This document shows, piece after piece, positions 1-14,063 of a stretch of 64,000 bases of DNA (the first letter of the stretch is position 1; each line of letters starts with the position of its first letter). The notes beneath the pieces are model-generated. The model saw only the letters and a program-made list of their open reading frames with translations. It made no database searches and was not told the origin of the DNA. The DNA is from Dromaius novaehollandiae (taxonomy: Eukaryota > Chordata > Aves > Casuariiformes > Dromaiidae), in the NCBI RefSeq assembly GCF_036370855.1, contig NC_088113.1, forward strand, positions 17,256,501 through 17,320,500, read 5' to 3'. The translations under genes and the position numbers were made by a program.

Positions 1-2445
1 ACTAACCTTCGGTTATTTATATGCTGGTACCCTCTCCACTTTTTGTCACTTCTTCTCCACACTGCACATATCCGTTTCACTCAACCTGTCTGCCTAGGAC
101 AAGCAATGTGTCTACTTTATCATTTTTATTGCTCTCTTCAGTAGTATCTCTAGTTTATCAATGTACCTTCTATAGAAAAGAGCCCTAAAATGTGTATACT
201 ATATCAACCTTTAACTGAGTTTGTGTAACTAGGAATTAATCACCTCCATCATCTAATCCACTCCCTTCAGGTACCGCATCTTTGTTAAATGCTAATGCTC
301 CAAATTTCTATTGAGTTTACTGTGAGTTCGAAGTCACAAAATTGAGTATTCTATGTGTATAATAAAATAGCTTAGGCTTACTATATTGCAGGATCATGCT
401 TCTCATTCATTTTGAATCTCTGTTAGTGTCTTCCTATTACTACTGGTTTCTGATTTTTTCCTCTCATTGAAATTCCTTATTTTTATCGTTCTGTTTGAAT
501 TTTGTTTCCATTATTTTTTTCCTATATTTGGGGAAAAAATGGGTAAAATAGAAATCACCCTTGATTTCTGCTCATCATTTAAAATGTATTTATTTCCTGT
601 AAGCTTACTATCTATTCTCTGTTACAACCATGGCATTTTCCAGAGTCTATCCAATTATTCTCTGTAGATAAATCCTAATTTGACTGGGGCAAGAGTGAAT
701 ACGATGCCACACCATGAATATGGTTATTACTTTCATCAGCTGTGTTATCTAACAAAGCAGACAGAAACATGTCAGACAAGTCTGTGTACGAAAGGCTCAG
801 AAAGATAAGGAGCGTGTGATTCACCGACACGGGATGACAAAGGTTAGCCTAGGAAAAAGCAAAATCTCTTAACCCCCTTCTGCCAGAGATCGGGGAAAAG
901 TGGTGCTTGCCTCCTTCACCAGTGTGTGACCAGAGCAAGAGCTTGCGTGTGTCGTTTGCCTGTGTTACAGGGATTTATTGTAATGTTCTTATGAGTTTTG
1001 GGCACATGAGGGGATGCACACAGGGAGGCTGAGTGTCTGAGCAGCTCCAGCTCTTGTGTCCAGAGAAGACACAACTGGAAAACAAAATTCTTCATATCCC
1101 TTTTCCTCCCCCAAATTAGTGATGGTGACCCAGAAACCAGAAAGGAGGAGGGGAGGAGGCATGGCATCAGGTAGTCAAAAGACCTTTTAAAAAAAGTTTA
1201 GCGTTGTAGTACTTGGGTTACAACATTGCACGAACACGTGATTTCATCTAAGGTGCGCAGATGATAAATAACATCAGGACAACATCACGTAGCAATGAGT
1301 TCGGGAATCTTTGCAGCTGCCTTCGATCATGAAGTGGCTGTTTGCGCCGCAACGCTGGGGCTCCCTGAGCTGAGTTATCTCATTCTGGGAAGGTTATGGC
1401 TTGATTTCCATAATCCTTTTTAACTTCTGGTTTGTGGAGGAAATAACAGCTTAGGCTGTGATCCAGCCGGTGGGGAGACTGCTTTTGGATTGGACCCTTA
1501 TCGAGCTAGTGCACTTAATGTCACTAAATAAGATGAGTGGGGGATAAAGCAGTATGTCAGAAGTTGTCTGTGGTTCTTTGATGATACACGTGTATTTGTC
1601 TGTGCTTAAACACAGTTCTGAACCATAACTTTCACTGGAAGAGGTGTTAACAATGTTATCAGTAGATGATTCATAGCGTTAGATATTATCGTCTCCTATT
1701 GCAAAGCAACTTCTCTGTTACACTATTCTTTTTTTTCCATTTGCAGCATTAATATGAGTTGTGAGCAGAATCCAGAGGCAATGTATTGCATCCAGTAGTG
1801 GTTATAGAACATTAAGTCCATCTCATAATTAAATGCTCTATCTATTTCCTTGTAAACAATAAGACCATAAAAGAGGTAATAGAAAAAAATGATGTCCCAA
1901 GCGTAATGGTTTGTACAAAATATGGCAAAAAGATCACAGCATTGCAGCGTGCTATAAGTGCCAAGTCCTTTGGCTTTGTCCTTAACCCAGCAGAGTAAAG
2001 TTAGTGTCATCCATGGGCTTTTGAACACAACAGACCGTCTCTTCATGGGTTTTGAGCATTGCATGGCAAGGATTCCCCTGCTGATAGAAGAAAGAACACA
2101 TTTCTCTGGGTACAAAAGTACTTTAAAAAGGGAGTTTTGTAATCAGTTTAAAAGCTAGATCTGAATTAGTATTTGATTTTCCTTATGTCTAATTAAGTCT
2201 AATTAAACAATGCAGACGTCTTCATGTCACCTGTGGTGTGATTATGTTAAATATTTAATGCTCATGAAGGATTAGACTGCACATCTAATCTATATCTAGC
2301 AATCTGTTCTCTCTCTGGAGTATTTTTTATTTAGTTCTGCTTTTGTATAATGAGTTGCATTTCAAAGGAAATTGTTAAGTACTTTGGTGGGAAGGGGGAC
2401 ATGTCACGCTGTACTGTTTGCAGAGGAGAAGGTTGCTAACTAGGC
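1..2445. other. AT-rich intergenic DNA, no supported feature
   Basis: Open frames here, the longest being 130 codons on the minus strand at 1723-2115, lack any recognisable domain and have vertebrate non-coding composition. No repeat family was recognised by eye. Confidence 0.6.
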
Positions 2446-2515
2446 ATGCAGCGTGCGGGCGGCGGTGCACTGCCAAGATGGTGCAGCAGACGCAGGACGC
2501 GCCGCCTTCCTGCAA
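2446..2515. other. Small CpG-rich patch
   Basis: CAGCGTGCGGGCGGCGGTGC followed by ACGCAGGACGCGCCGCC stands out from AT-rich surroundings. It is too short for a CpG island and no gene structure is seen. Confidence 0.5.
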
Positions 2516-3639
2516 GGAGAAAGAAAGGAAATCAAGCATTTCTGTGTGTTTAGGAGCTTCACTCTACTCCTTTCTCACAGCACAGCCAAATGATTAGGGA
2601 CTTTGAAAATAAGAACACGGGGTTCACATTGAAAATATCCCTTGCAGCATGCACACATTTCAAGGTTGCACATTTCTTAGACTTGTTTTCCCAAGGGGCT
2701 GTCAACTGTGTAATAGAAAAATGTATTTGTTCATCTCCTCCCTTCTCAGTCCCCCCCTTCCCAATCTTTGCACTACTTCTGAAACACAAGAATGCATTTG
2801 TGTATATCTGGTCACCTCTTGGGCTGAGAGGAGAGGACAAGGATGTGTTTCTGGAAGCAATTGCTATAAAACATGGGTTTTTACATCTGCTTCTAGTAAT
2901 CATCTCCTATAACAAAACCAGTGAAGAAATACTTAAGATATTTATCAAAAATGGGTTAAATATATTCTTACTCATGCTATAAAAAGCACATGAAAATACT
3001 TCACTGGCAGTTTATTTGCATTATCCATTATTTGCGTCTAAGGACAAAAGACAAATTCACATAATTATTTTTCAATTGGTTGGGTCTGTGTCTGTGTAAT
3101 CATTTCTTCACAGTGTATGAAGCCCTTTCTCAACAGACCATAACAGTAATAGCTATTTCTTATTTACAACTCGGGGAGAAGATCCAGCAACCAGATTTTA
3201 TTATGCAGACTGAACTTTTCAAAATTAAATTAGCAGAGCTAACGTGGTGGCCCGTAGTAAACTAATTAGTTGTTAGACTGTTGGCAGAGATGGTATCAGC
3301 TCTTTCAGACTTCATAACAAATCTCCTTCAGAACTGCAGGCGGAGGTTTTCTGTTGTGTTTTGGTTAAGCAGGCGCCCAGTACCTGAAAATACGTGTCCT
3401 CTTTAGTCAAAATGGTGTGGTGAAGTCCTGAGAGGCAGCTAAGGGGAAGGCAACATAGCCCCCCAAAACACCTTGATTAAAAAGAAAGCCCAGTCAGGCG
3501 AGGAGGAGCTTTTCATTACTGCAGTTTAAGTAGCTTGAACATGGGTGGCTTTATGATCCCTAGATCAGCCCACACGTCTTGATCTACAAGAGCAGCGTAA
3601 GATTCAGGGGGGCTTTATTAAACGGAGCTCAGCAGGGCA
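2516..3639. other. Intergenic DNA, no supported feature
   Basis: Overlapping short open frames lie on both strands at 2559-2982. None resembles a known protein and none is flanked by convincing splice or promoter signals. Confidence 0.55.
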
Positions 3640-3790
3640 ACTGCAGTGCGACGGCGACCCTGGCACGGCGGAGCACACCCGCGGCGAGGCGGCTGGCGCG
3701 GCGGCTCGGGGACGTCCTCCTGGCACCTGCTGGGAGGCTGCGTCGTGTGTATTCAACAGCCGCACCGGCTTTGCCCAAGTAACTTCGCGC
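3640..3790. promoter_or_regulatory. Small CpG-rich patch
   Basis: About 150 bp rich in CpG (GCGACGGCGACC, GGCACGGCGG, CCCGCGGCGAGGCGG, GCGCGGCGGCTCGG) is followed by an AT-rich stretch with homeodomain-type words (AAAATTAATAGG, CATTATG, CATAATTAATG). Overlapping open frames on both strands show no family resemblance. Confidence 0.4.
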
Positions 3791-3896
3791 TTATGTAAAA
3801 TTAATAGGGTATTCATTATGAAATCCATGCAGCGTCTTATTAAAAGTGCTCTGTCATTGAAAGGAGAAGGTGGAGGCTTTTTAAGCTGGGGTTTTG

Positions 3897-3911
3897 TTGC
3901 CCTCTAGTGAA
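3897..3911 (-). promoter_or_regulatory. CTCF-like motif
   Basis: The minus strand reads TTCACTAGAGGGCAA, matching the strong core of the CTCF consensus (CCACTAGRGGGCRC) at CACTAGAGGGC. It lies just right of the 3.7-kb CpG patch. Motif only; no occupancy can be inferred. Confidence 0.45.
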
Positions 3912-3959
3912 TGAGGTCAGCATTATGCATGTGAAATTATTCTGATCACTGCATAATTA

Positions 3960-6900
3960 ATGTGTTCTGAACTGGTACAAAAGTGCAGCCAAATTGCATC
4001 CTATTCCCACTTGAATTAGTTATCCTAGAGATACTGTTTCGTACAGTGTGTTGCCTGCTTGTCTGAGCTTTTTTTTTTCTTTTTTTCTTGCAATGGGAAT
4101 GCATGATTGTGTGGGTATCATGATAAGGTAGGGTAGCCAGAGACAAGGAATAAATCAACTAAATGGATCTGCAGCACGGTAGCTTTAATACATTGGTATA
4201 TACTTAATACGTCTTCTGAAAAGAATGTCTAATTATACTGTCATGGCACAAAATGCATTTTCAATAGTGATAAATTATGCCATCATTTACTTTCTGAGAA
4301 CATGCTGAGATTTATGAAAGATTACTATAAAATTATCATGCCGGGATAAAAAAAGCCAAATGCAGTTATCATTGGTATCAAGAAAGAAAGAACGAAGAAA
4401 ACACCTTCAATAGTGAAAAGGCAAGCAGAATTGATAAAATGTTATGCAGTATGGAAATATGCTACTTTGGAATGAAATTCAGCTTAATGTTGTGCTCTTA
4501 TTCTGGCTTTGTATTGACTCAGAAGAGGAGGTTGTCCCAATCCTGGCTCTAGGTGGAAGCCATGAGGCCTAATTGTCAATCTTCATTGACTAGAACTTGA
4601 CATTTTTGTTTATTTGGTATCAAATGAGTGTGCAGTCACAGAATCTCATATTAGATGATATGAATTTATTTATACTGGCCTTTACTCCAGACAGCTGCCA
4701 AGCCAACGTGAACTGTTCAGTGTGTGCGTGCAGGGGCTGCTGTTATTGAACAGAGTTAACATGTTTGTTACATGCAACTTCATGTGCTTTTTCCAGAAGG
4801 GTTTCCCAAATTCCGACCTGTATTCCTCATTTGTCCTTTGCTAAGGAAATCTACATTTACCCTGTTTTATGGCAACATTATACTGCCATGGCCATGATCG
4901 GAATTAAATATTCCAGCAAGTATATGTGGAATCACTGCTGTCTGCAGGCTCGGTAGTGTGTCATCTCATCTACTCATCTAGTCCAGCAGCTTTTGCACGT
5001 TCAGACAGAGGAGGAACTGCTCCGTGCAGTGCGTCGTCCCTCGTGCTTTTTTCTGCATCACAAACTGTTCAAAAATAATGAAATTCTTTGCTTCCCTCCA
5101 TACATCCTAAACAGAGTCCTTCTTAAACTCCTATTTCCCTCACTCAAAGGTATCTTTTTGCAGACTTGATTCAGGATGCATGTTTATGAATAGGGCTTTT
5201 TTTCTATATATTCTAACGGGATTGGGAACAAGCCTTGTATTTTCCTGGCAAAGGCACTACTATCACGTATATGATTAGAGAATACAGTGTTGTAACCATG
5301 ACTATTAAGGATGAAGATAGCCTATAATGATGTGGGACTGGGTAACCCAGTGAGGTCAATTAGGGGTTTGGAGATGGTTCACAGAATGACAACCAAGTCC
5401 TTTATTGACCACTCGGGGAGAAAAATGCAACTTAGAAGCAAGGAAATAAATAAAATGTTACAGTGTTTGCTGCACTCCATGAAAAACGGAGTGTGGGAGA
5501 AGATCAATATTCCCCAAATAGAAAAGGACAAAGTTAAGGGGAAAAGTATTGTTTTTCAAGCTACCAAGGTGTAGACAAAACAGGGGCACAAATTCTGAAT
5601 TTTCCAGGCAGACCAAAGTTTGCTGTCAGCACAGCGTACGTGGCGTGGAGTTACTCCCGTTACCTGTACGCAGACGATGGTGGGCTTTGACCTACACACT
5701 TCTACGGGAGTTTTGCCTGAATACAGAATTTGGAGATCTGTCAAGACATGAAACCATCCACATAAACAGTCCAACCTGATTACTGGGGAGCATATGGTTG
5801 CTCATTCTAATGTAGCATTAAATTAATGAATTTTTTTTTCTTATCAGATTTTACTGACTCTTTAGACTACTCCAACCAAACTGGTAGAATGGGGTGGGGG
5901 CGGTTGGGGGCATGGAAAATTTGATCGAATTCTTACTTATAAAAAGTCAAATAAACTTACTCCTACTCAATATTTGCCCAAGGACTCTCACTGATTTAAA
6001 AGGAACTGCCCAATAAAGCAGGATACCATTGAGTATAATGGTAACATAATGGCATCTATAAAGAATTCGTTTACAGAAGAAGACTTTTCACCTCTATTTT
6101 TACAAAATTAGAATATAAATATAATCCCTAAGCATATGAGACGCTTCTTAAATGTCCCAAGGCTAATGCAAGCAGCAAGGCAACCTCCTTTCAATGAAGA
6201 GTTGCTTTCATTGTCCGCGGCTTGTATGAGAGTTGCAGCAAATGCTCCGTGGTCCCATTCTAATTTTCCACCTATTGGGCTGGTTTTATTTACTCAGCTA
6301 TTCACTGCAGCAGCACTTTCAGTACTGTCACATGATAAGAGCATTTACTATAAGGTATGGTACACAGTTCATAGCCAGTAATGTCACTGCATGTGTTTGT
6401 TTTGCAGCATCTGTGATCTAAAACCAGAAATGTGAACTAAGTATGTATACATTATCGACTGAGATGGTAAGACACGAGAACAGGTTCTGATCTTGGCTGT
6501 TTTAATGTGAGTCTGAGGTGACAGCATTGACTGTGGCGGGACTCTAGGACATTTTCAGGCACATTTTATTGGCTTTCCTTGATGTGTGCAGTATATTCTC
6601 ATAACCTGTAGCACCTGCTGGTGAATTGCCTCTCAACAGTCTCTATTTTAGCTGCTATTAGACATTTCCTTACAGACAAAGGTGTTTGGCAGTTGCTTTC
6701 CTTAGTGTAAGTTAGCAAATGGAAACCAATTTCAAATCTGTTCATACCAAACTCTTAGTTTTTTAGAAACTTTTTCCCTCCTGCCAAGAGCATGTACTCT
6801 TGGCCATATTAAAATGGACTGTTTTGGTGTATTTTGTAAATACATTTTCATCAATCTTTCTCATGCTTTTCAGTTTTCCCCTAACATTTCACCCCTATGT

Positions 6901-9900
6901 GGTGAAAATTTTTAAAATAACTGCTAGCTTTCTGTCTGAGTCTACACCATCTATGGAAAAATAATATAAGTAGAGAGGATGCTGTTAAAAATAACTATTT
7001 CTGTTTGTGAAATTTAACATGTCTCCTATGCCTAAAACAAAAAAATATTGCAAATAGTACAATGAAGGTTGGAAGGGTCTCCTAAAGACATGGCAACTCT
7101 TTGGGGGGATTTTGCTACTGTTAACAATATGATAGGAAAAACATCTGCAGTCGTTTTTTTGCTTTCCATTCTGTGTGTTAAATACAGAGGTGGTTGTTGC
7201 TTTGTTTTGTTCACAGCTGGCACTAGATGAGAAGTTCTCTTTTGGTGAGGCATGGAGACTGCCGACATACTTGTTCACCTTCTCCAGTTTCCTGGTCTTA
7301 AACCTGGCTATCAGATATAGTCTTGGCTGATTTTTATATCCTCAAAATGGAAGCCACATTTTGTCCCCACAGAATGCAAATTAAGTATTCGTGTAGTTGA
7401 AATCCATTGATAAAATTTTCTTTTGCTGGAAAGAGGTGTTCTGAGCTCTAGGCTTCTTTTCTTCCCTCTGCTCAGCAATGAATGAACAAGTGAACCAAAT
7501 TTCAGGATCCAAGATGCTGGGGACAGGAGAACCACTCTCTGCTGCAGGCATCTGTATGTTATCAGATGGTAGCACATCTGTGACTATAAAATTAAATGAA
7601 ATTTTTACTTTTTAAAAAATATTTCTGGACAATCAATGCTTTAAAAAATAAAGCAATCCTGAATGCTTCCACCCTTGCTAATCTTCATTTTCAAAAAGTG
7701 CATTTCAAAATGAATTTTCATTTTCCTTGTATTTATTGAATCGTATTTATTAAACTGAATACAATTTACGCAGAGCAAATATTAGCTGTAGCTCAAAATG
7801 ACCTACTGAGCTAAAAGCCTAGGAGAAAAAAGGAAAACAATTGTGCTAGTAAGATCTGGCTTCACTTACAACACCTGCAATATGAATCAGAAGGAAAACT
7901 GCTTGTTTCTATTACTGAATGGACTTAAAACATTACAAACCAAGGGGACTCAAATGTTCTCAAATGGCTTCCAATACAATGAGTAATTAAGGAAGTCATA
8001 TCTAAGCGTGTTGTTCCCAACACCCACGGAGCACTTATCTTCAACCCTAGTTCAAAGATGTCAGCTCATCATTACTGAACTTTCAGATCATGATTGCTGC
8101 AGAGCTTTCACAGTTTTCTGCAGAAAGTCTGGGTTACCTACAAACTGACCTCCCTCCGCAGGTGGTGGGACTGAGGCGTAAGAACGTGGAGTTGCTTAAC
8201 CCATCGAGACGTTACGGTTGCAATGAAGGGTGTGTATTCTCATCATGCACTATCTAGCCCCTTTGATATGTTCTCGTTTTAAAACTGCAGTAAGCAAATC
8301 TAATCTGGTGTTTCCGAGTATAAATGTAGTTTTGAATCTCTGCTTACAAAGCTGCAGGCAGAAATTGTAGAAGTGGATGCAAACAGCTTTAAGGGGGTAG
8401 AGATTGAAGATCCCCATGTAGCGCTGAAGAGTGGTGCCCGGCCTTTAACTTTAGCTCTAGGTACTTGGGGGGCTCGTGGGGGAGCAGACTCTGTGCTTTC
8501 CTGGCTTGGTGGAATCGCTCTGGTTTGAGGCCAATGCAGCTTGGAGGCAAAATTTTGCCTAACAATGAATTTTCAATTTTGACTGAGCATAGACAGTATT
8601 TGGTTTTTTACTCCTCCTTCCCTCCCTCCCCCCAAACCTGGCAACTCTTTCTTTGGGAGGCTATGCGAAAGGTTCTCGTTGTTAAGAAGTATAACATTTG
8701 AGGACTTCATTTTTTGTCAATTCCTGCAAATTTGAGGAGGAAATAATTCCCTTTCCTGTTGTAATATTCACACATTTTCTCAGTCAAGAAGGCTGTGATC
8801 TCCAGTTAGTATCCTTAGAAACTGTGGCAGTACAAATAGAGAAAATGGATGTTTCTATCATCTCTTAAAATCTCCAATGCTTGCTTCATTAAACTCCATG
8901 CAAAATCTTGAAGGTTGGTTTGCATTGAGATTCCTTTCTGCAATATGTTTCAGTCCTCTTTGACTGTTTTTTCTTCCTTCTTATTAGTGATTCTGAGGAT
9001 ATTTTGCACTCTGTGTACATTTTTCTTCATTAAAAATCTTGGAGTAAATATTGCTCTTAGCTGTTTTGGAGTAAATCCAGAATTAACTTAATGCTGTCAT
9101 GGAGCTTCCTTCATTTTTGTAGTGCTGTATATCAGTGCTGTAAGCCAGAGTCCCTGTATGTAGTCAAATGTAAATTCTAGACAACAAAAATATTTCAGTG
9201 AAATGTTTTCCATTTTTTTCTCATTAATCAAAATAGCATGTTTCACAGAAACGCGCGCTCAGATCATTTTGTTTGTGAAAAACTGAAAATGGATTATCTT
9301 GTTATAAAATGTAAATTTACTGAAACCTGAATGACACATTTCAACTACCCACAAATCAGATTCGCTTTCCCAATAAGCTCCTTTTTTAGTTTTGTTGTGT
9401 ATTGTTAGAAAAACCTAAAACCTGTCAAAATCTCAGAATGACACACACAACATGAAATCAGATTGCTGCCCACCTCTATTAGCTTCTATAATAGTCCTCA
9501 ACTATGAGGAGGAAAAATGAAGCATTAGGAGCAAAACTGCTTCAGTGACAAGATGCATCTGAACTTTTTATTTTCTGACAAATAAGAGAAATGTCTTTAC
9601 TTTTGCCTTTACTGCTTTCCGGTTTTCTGACAGTTATTTCTCTGCCTTCTTCAACCCCAACAAAAATGAAAATATAAGCCTTCTCGATTTAAAAACTGCA
9701 AATACTTTTGTGTGGCTCTGTGATTACACACACACAAGCTGGGTACATTCTTTGCATGGTACCAATTAAGAAAATGCATGTCTCAAGGCTGATGTTTTTA
9801 TCTGACCCTACCCTTGCACATCTTTATAATAAGAAGGTGAGCATTTTTCATGAGTACTTTTATTCTCTGAGAGAAGTAGTGGGCTGGTGCATGTCTTATT

Positions 9901-12180
9901 TGACAGATAAGGGTTGCATTCACTCCAATAGGATCTTCAAAAACAACATGCTTTGACAGAACAGGCTTCATAAATAATGTGCATCAGTTTTTCCTCTGAC
10001 AGTGTAAATGCATATTCTCCAGTATTGGTTTGCAGTTGTTTCATCTGGAAGATATAAGAATAATGAATAAATCATAGTCCAGCATATATGTATGTATTCA
10101 TAAGTATGTGTGTATGTCTATACATAATTTGTTCCATAAATATCTATTTTGATGCGGCACAGAGATCATATATGAAAGCGGAGGTGTGTTATACAGACGC
10201 TGGTCTTTGCTTGACCTAAATGATTAATCAAGATTCAGCATGGTTCACCTAGCGAGAGAAAGAGGAAGGCGGGTTGTGTTGATATGTCCTGTTAAATCGC
10301 ACAGAACATACCTAGTTAAGAGCACCACTGGGAAGTCCTTTTCCTTACACTCCGGGATTTTTCCAGTCATTAATTGGCCCCAAATTGCTCATCAAGTTTT
10401 CCTTAGTCTGTTGGTCCTTCCAAACTCTATGTGGTGCTTCCTCCCGCCTTCTCTCTTTGGGTCGCATCACACACGTCTGCGTAAACGGGAGTCAGTGCCT
10501 TTTCTTGCATCTGCCTTTCTTGAAAACGCTGGCACTAGCCAGTGTTTTGATTTTGTTTCACGTTTCTGATTCCATACAGGGACATAAACTGATGCTTTTC
10601 TTTATAAAATACACATGGAGAAGACGAACAAAGCAGGAGATGTATTTTGCGTGGAGCTCCACTTATTGGGCAGTTTTTGCACCACCTGAATTCAGTGGTA
10701 TTTAACCAACACGAGATGTAGTACACAACAACGTAGGTATCTTCAGCATGTGCTGTAGCCTCTCCAGTTACTGCACCATCGTTCAGCCTCCAGCCTTCCT
10801 TCTCTGTGCCATCTTTCTTCCCTCCACAGGAGAAGAGACAGCCTTTGTTTTATAAATCACTGTGCAAGTCGCCGTTGTTAATTTGGAAACTATAGTTTAT
10901 GCAGTATTGCAGCACTTCAGTAGTGAAGCACTTAAAAAAAGCATGAAAAATGTGCAGTATTGTTTGGAAATTAGCCCACAGGACTGCGAGGTGCAAGGTC
11001 CAGATTTCTGCATCATTTACAGGGAAAAAAAAGAGAATTTAGATCTCACTGACTTCTAATTAGAACTTGAGAAGTGATATCTTCATTGTACAAGGAGAAA
11101 GGAAGTGAAAAGGGTCCTCAAGAGAAAGGTTGGCACCAGCACTAGATGCTATTGGATTTTAGTAGATATGATACACTAATAGAGGCATTTGTCCCACAGT
11201 ACAGTAAATGCCTGTGTGCTGGTACTCCCAATGCACTAATTACTCTGTTCTGAAATAGTATTTGGAAAGAAAAGCTGAGCTGTGTAATCTAAATGCTATG
11301 GGACTCCTACTAATACCAAGTCCCGAACCAAGTGTCCTCCACATGAGATTAGATGGCAAATGAGCTTTTCCATTTCATTCTTTTTTCTCTATATTTGAAA
11401 TGCAAGATGTGGTCTGTTGAACATTTTTAGTCTACCTTATTGTCCCCAAAATGCAGGCCAGTTTGTGAAACTCAGAAAGTGCCCAGTCTGACATGACTTT
11501 AGTGTATTCCAGGAGGTCTGCATCTTTCAAATTAAACCTGATTATTACGAGGTATTGTATAGTCTTGATGACTAAGGGCTAGAGTAGGAGATTTTTTCGT
11601 TTAAATGCATTCAAATACATTGTGAGGGAGGGTAGAGGAGATATATTTATCAGAGAAAGTTTATGGCTTTTATACTTCTGGTTCAGCAACAAGGAAGGGC
11701 TTGGATTGTTAGGAGGGTTGACTACCCACTGAATTATTTTTTGGGCCATTTCTAGATGAGCAAGTCTTTTCAAAAACATGTCCCTTCTGCAAGGATCTGA
11801 ATATATGCTGAAATCTTTCAAGAAAAAAAATGAGGACAGTCGTGGGTGCTAGTAATTTTGTCTGAGCCGTGGAAAGTCAAGCTTTTTTCCAGCTGCACCT
11901 GGAGAGGACGCGGTGGCTCGCTGTGGTGTCTGCACACCCCGCAGTCACCGCATGTGCACTTCCTGCCTGGCCAGGTCACCTGCACGGAGTCACATACTGA
12001 CACCACTAAGCTATGCCAAATCCCTCAGCCAGCAACCTGATGCACCTCAAAATGGGTCTGTGGTTGAGTACACGTGACTGAAGTCTAGGCTGTCCACCTG
12101 ACGGCGGTTTGCAGAATGATGCATGGAAGTTGTGCCGATAGAAGTAAAGACAGATCTCTTGGGAGTGATATCTAACCTCA
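3960..12180. other. AT-rich intergenic DNA, no supported gene
   Basis: This stretch holds no recognised gene, RNA gene or repeat family beyond short low-complexity tracts, such as poly(T)/T-rich 4070-4088 and degenerate GTAT words at 10083-10127. All open frames are shorter than 110 codons and without family resemblance. Confidence 0.5.
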
Positions 12181-12350
12181 ACTTTTCCTAAAGATAGTTT
12201 GCATTGTTATTAACTGATTATTAATGTCACTGCCTGGCCTTCTTTAATGATATGTGCCATTAATCAGGGCTGTTCAACTCCAGTTCTGTGCTCGTATCTT
12301 TGTTGGCCCTGGCTGGCTATAAATATCATCGTTGTGTATCGCCAGGTAGC
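12181..12350. promoter_or_regulatory. Candidate enhancer-like block with SOX/POU/homeodomain words
   Basis: AGTTTGCATTGTTATTAA (12196-12213) overlaps a POU half-site (TTTGCAT) and a SOX word (CATTGTT). Within 70 bp follow ATTATTAATG, TTTAATGATATG and CATTAATCAG. A MEF2-like CTATAAATAT lies near 12318. The clustering is visible; conservation and function are inference. Confidence 0.3.
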
Positions 12351-14063
12351 TGTGTAAATCATCCTACCAGTCAGCCATGAGAGCTGTTTGCTCTGAGATC
12401 CAGTACTCACTGCTGATTTCAAAGGGCAAGTGCAAGTTAAAGCAGGGTAAACAGAAAAATCTGCACCAAGAAGAGCAGTGCGTTTCAGTGTTATTCTGCT
12501 CTATAAGGAAAAGAATCCCCCGCAGGATCCAGGGCTCGTTCAGGTCAGTTAATGTTTTCCCATGTGACTCTCATAAGCCCTCAGATCACATCCCGAGAGA
12601 TCTGTTGGCTCCGGGTGATTGCCGTAGTCTCCCCCAACCGGGTTGGAAGTAAGCCGTGCTCAAATCCATCATCAGTCCAAAGTGATTTCATCACCACTGT
12701 ATCTAGTCTCTCATCAGAGGCAGGAATGTGATTAATCCAAATTGTGTTACTGATTAGCAAGCTGTATGTTTAAATGAGAAATATTAGATTGAAAACATGA
12801 AAGGGCTTCGCTTGGGAGTTGAACGTCTGAGCATTAGGCAGCTCGGCAGGGAGGAGGTTGTGGTAGCACAGGCTGCTGGTGGCTGGCGAACGTAGGGGCG
12901 ACTGTTGCGAAACCAAGCAGTGGCTGTGTTTGGGGCTGATCCTAATTGCAATAAGGAGGAAAAGTACATTTAAGTTCTGGTATGAGATTGGCCAGTTTAG
13001 TATTTTTGGGGAAATCCAATATATTGCTTGCAAAGTTTGTGAAACATCCACAGCAGAAAGCCAGAAGCAAATCGTGGCAGACTGAGTGAGTGACTCCGGC
13101 ATTAAGAAAAGTCCCCAGAAAGCCTGTCGCAGGCTGTCTGATCAGCTTTGGAGAACCCCTGACAAGTCACATTAATAGCAGCAGTTACTGTTTGACTACA
13201 TTAATGCCTTGGATGTAAAGGGGCTGTTGTTTTGCCTGGCTGTCTTCACGAGATACTGGCTGTTTTGGTCACCGTTTCCTAGCTTGTGAAAGTTGCTGAG
13301 CTGTTTTATTTTCATATTAATTTACAATGTCCCTTTTCTATGGAGAGATGATTTTATTTTGACAAAGTGCAGTAACACTCGAAAACTCCTAATATCTAAT
13401 GTATAGAGAAGGTCACGAATTCATATCCACACTGGGGCGAACATTACAGTGTATATGCCAGAGATGGATGGCGCTTGTGTTATGCTACACTGCTAAGGAA
13501 GACACTAAATCACAAGATGTACTTCTCACCTTGCTGAAGTTGTAAAATGGATATAACATTTCTTTCTATAGGAAGATCCAATTAGGGATGGGGAAGGGCA
13601 GGTCATACAAAGTTGGGCTTCCCAAAGCTAGGATTACCCCTCCAGGGGCCTAAAATGTAGCTTTTGAGACATGGAGAACAAACAGGTTTTACAATGAAAA
13701 TCAATAAAGACTGGGCTGGCCATCACTGTCTCTTTGCCTTGTCATAATGAAGCTTCCTCTTGACACATGATTAAAAAGAGACGTTGTATTGCCACTGCTG
13801 TTAATACAAGCTCTTGTACTGTTCTTATCCCAGGTTGAGCGCGTGGTATGGGCCAAAGCCTATCATTTTGACCAATAAATCATAGATCAGAAGGTCATTT
13901 TGAACAGTTTTTTTTAAGAAACGCAACCATTTTCTGTCCATTTTTAATTGCTTCCTTCTTTTGGCTTCTTTTAGTCTTTATGATCTTCCCCTCTCTCTTC
14001 TCCACTTGTCTACTGTTTTCCCTGTTTAGATGGGATGCTTAATATTTGAAGAGCTGGAAGAAG
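12351..14063. other. Intergenic DNA with scattered homeodomain-type words
   Basis: GTGATTAATCCAAAT near 12729 contains TAATCC (OTX/CRX type). CACATTAATAGC and ACTACATTAATGCC lie at 13168-13206 and CATATTAATTTAC near 13313. Nothing coding was recognised. Confidence 0.35.

Noticed and set aside
1723..2115. 130-codon minus-strand frame
   Set aside because: No resemblance to known proteins; no splice, promoter or repeat context supporting it.
8463..8485. TTGGGGGGCTCGTGGGGGAG, reminiscent of a retroviral primer-binding site
   Set aside because: The match is partial, no flanking LTR pair or coding remnants were seen, and the resemblance is likely chance.
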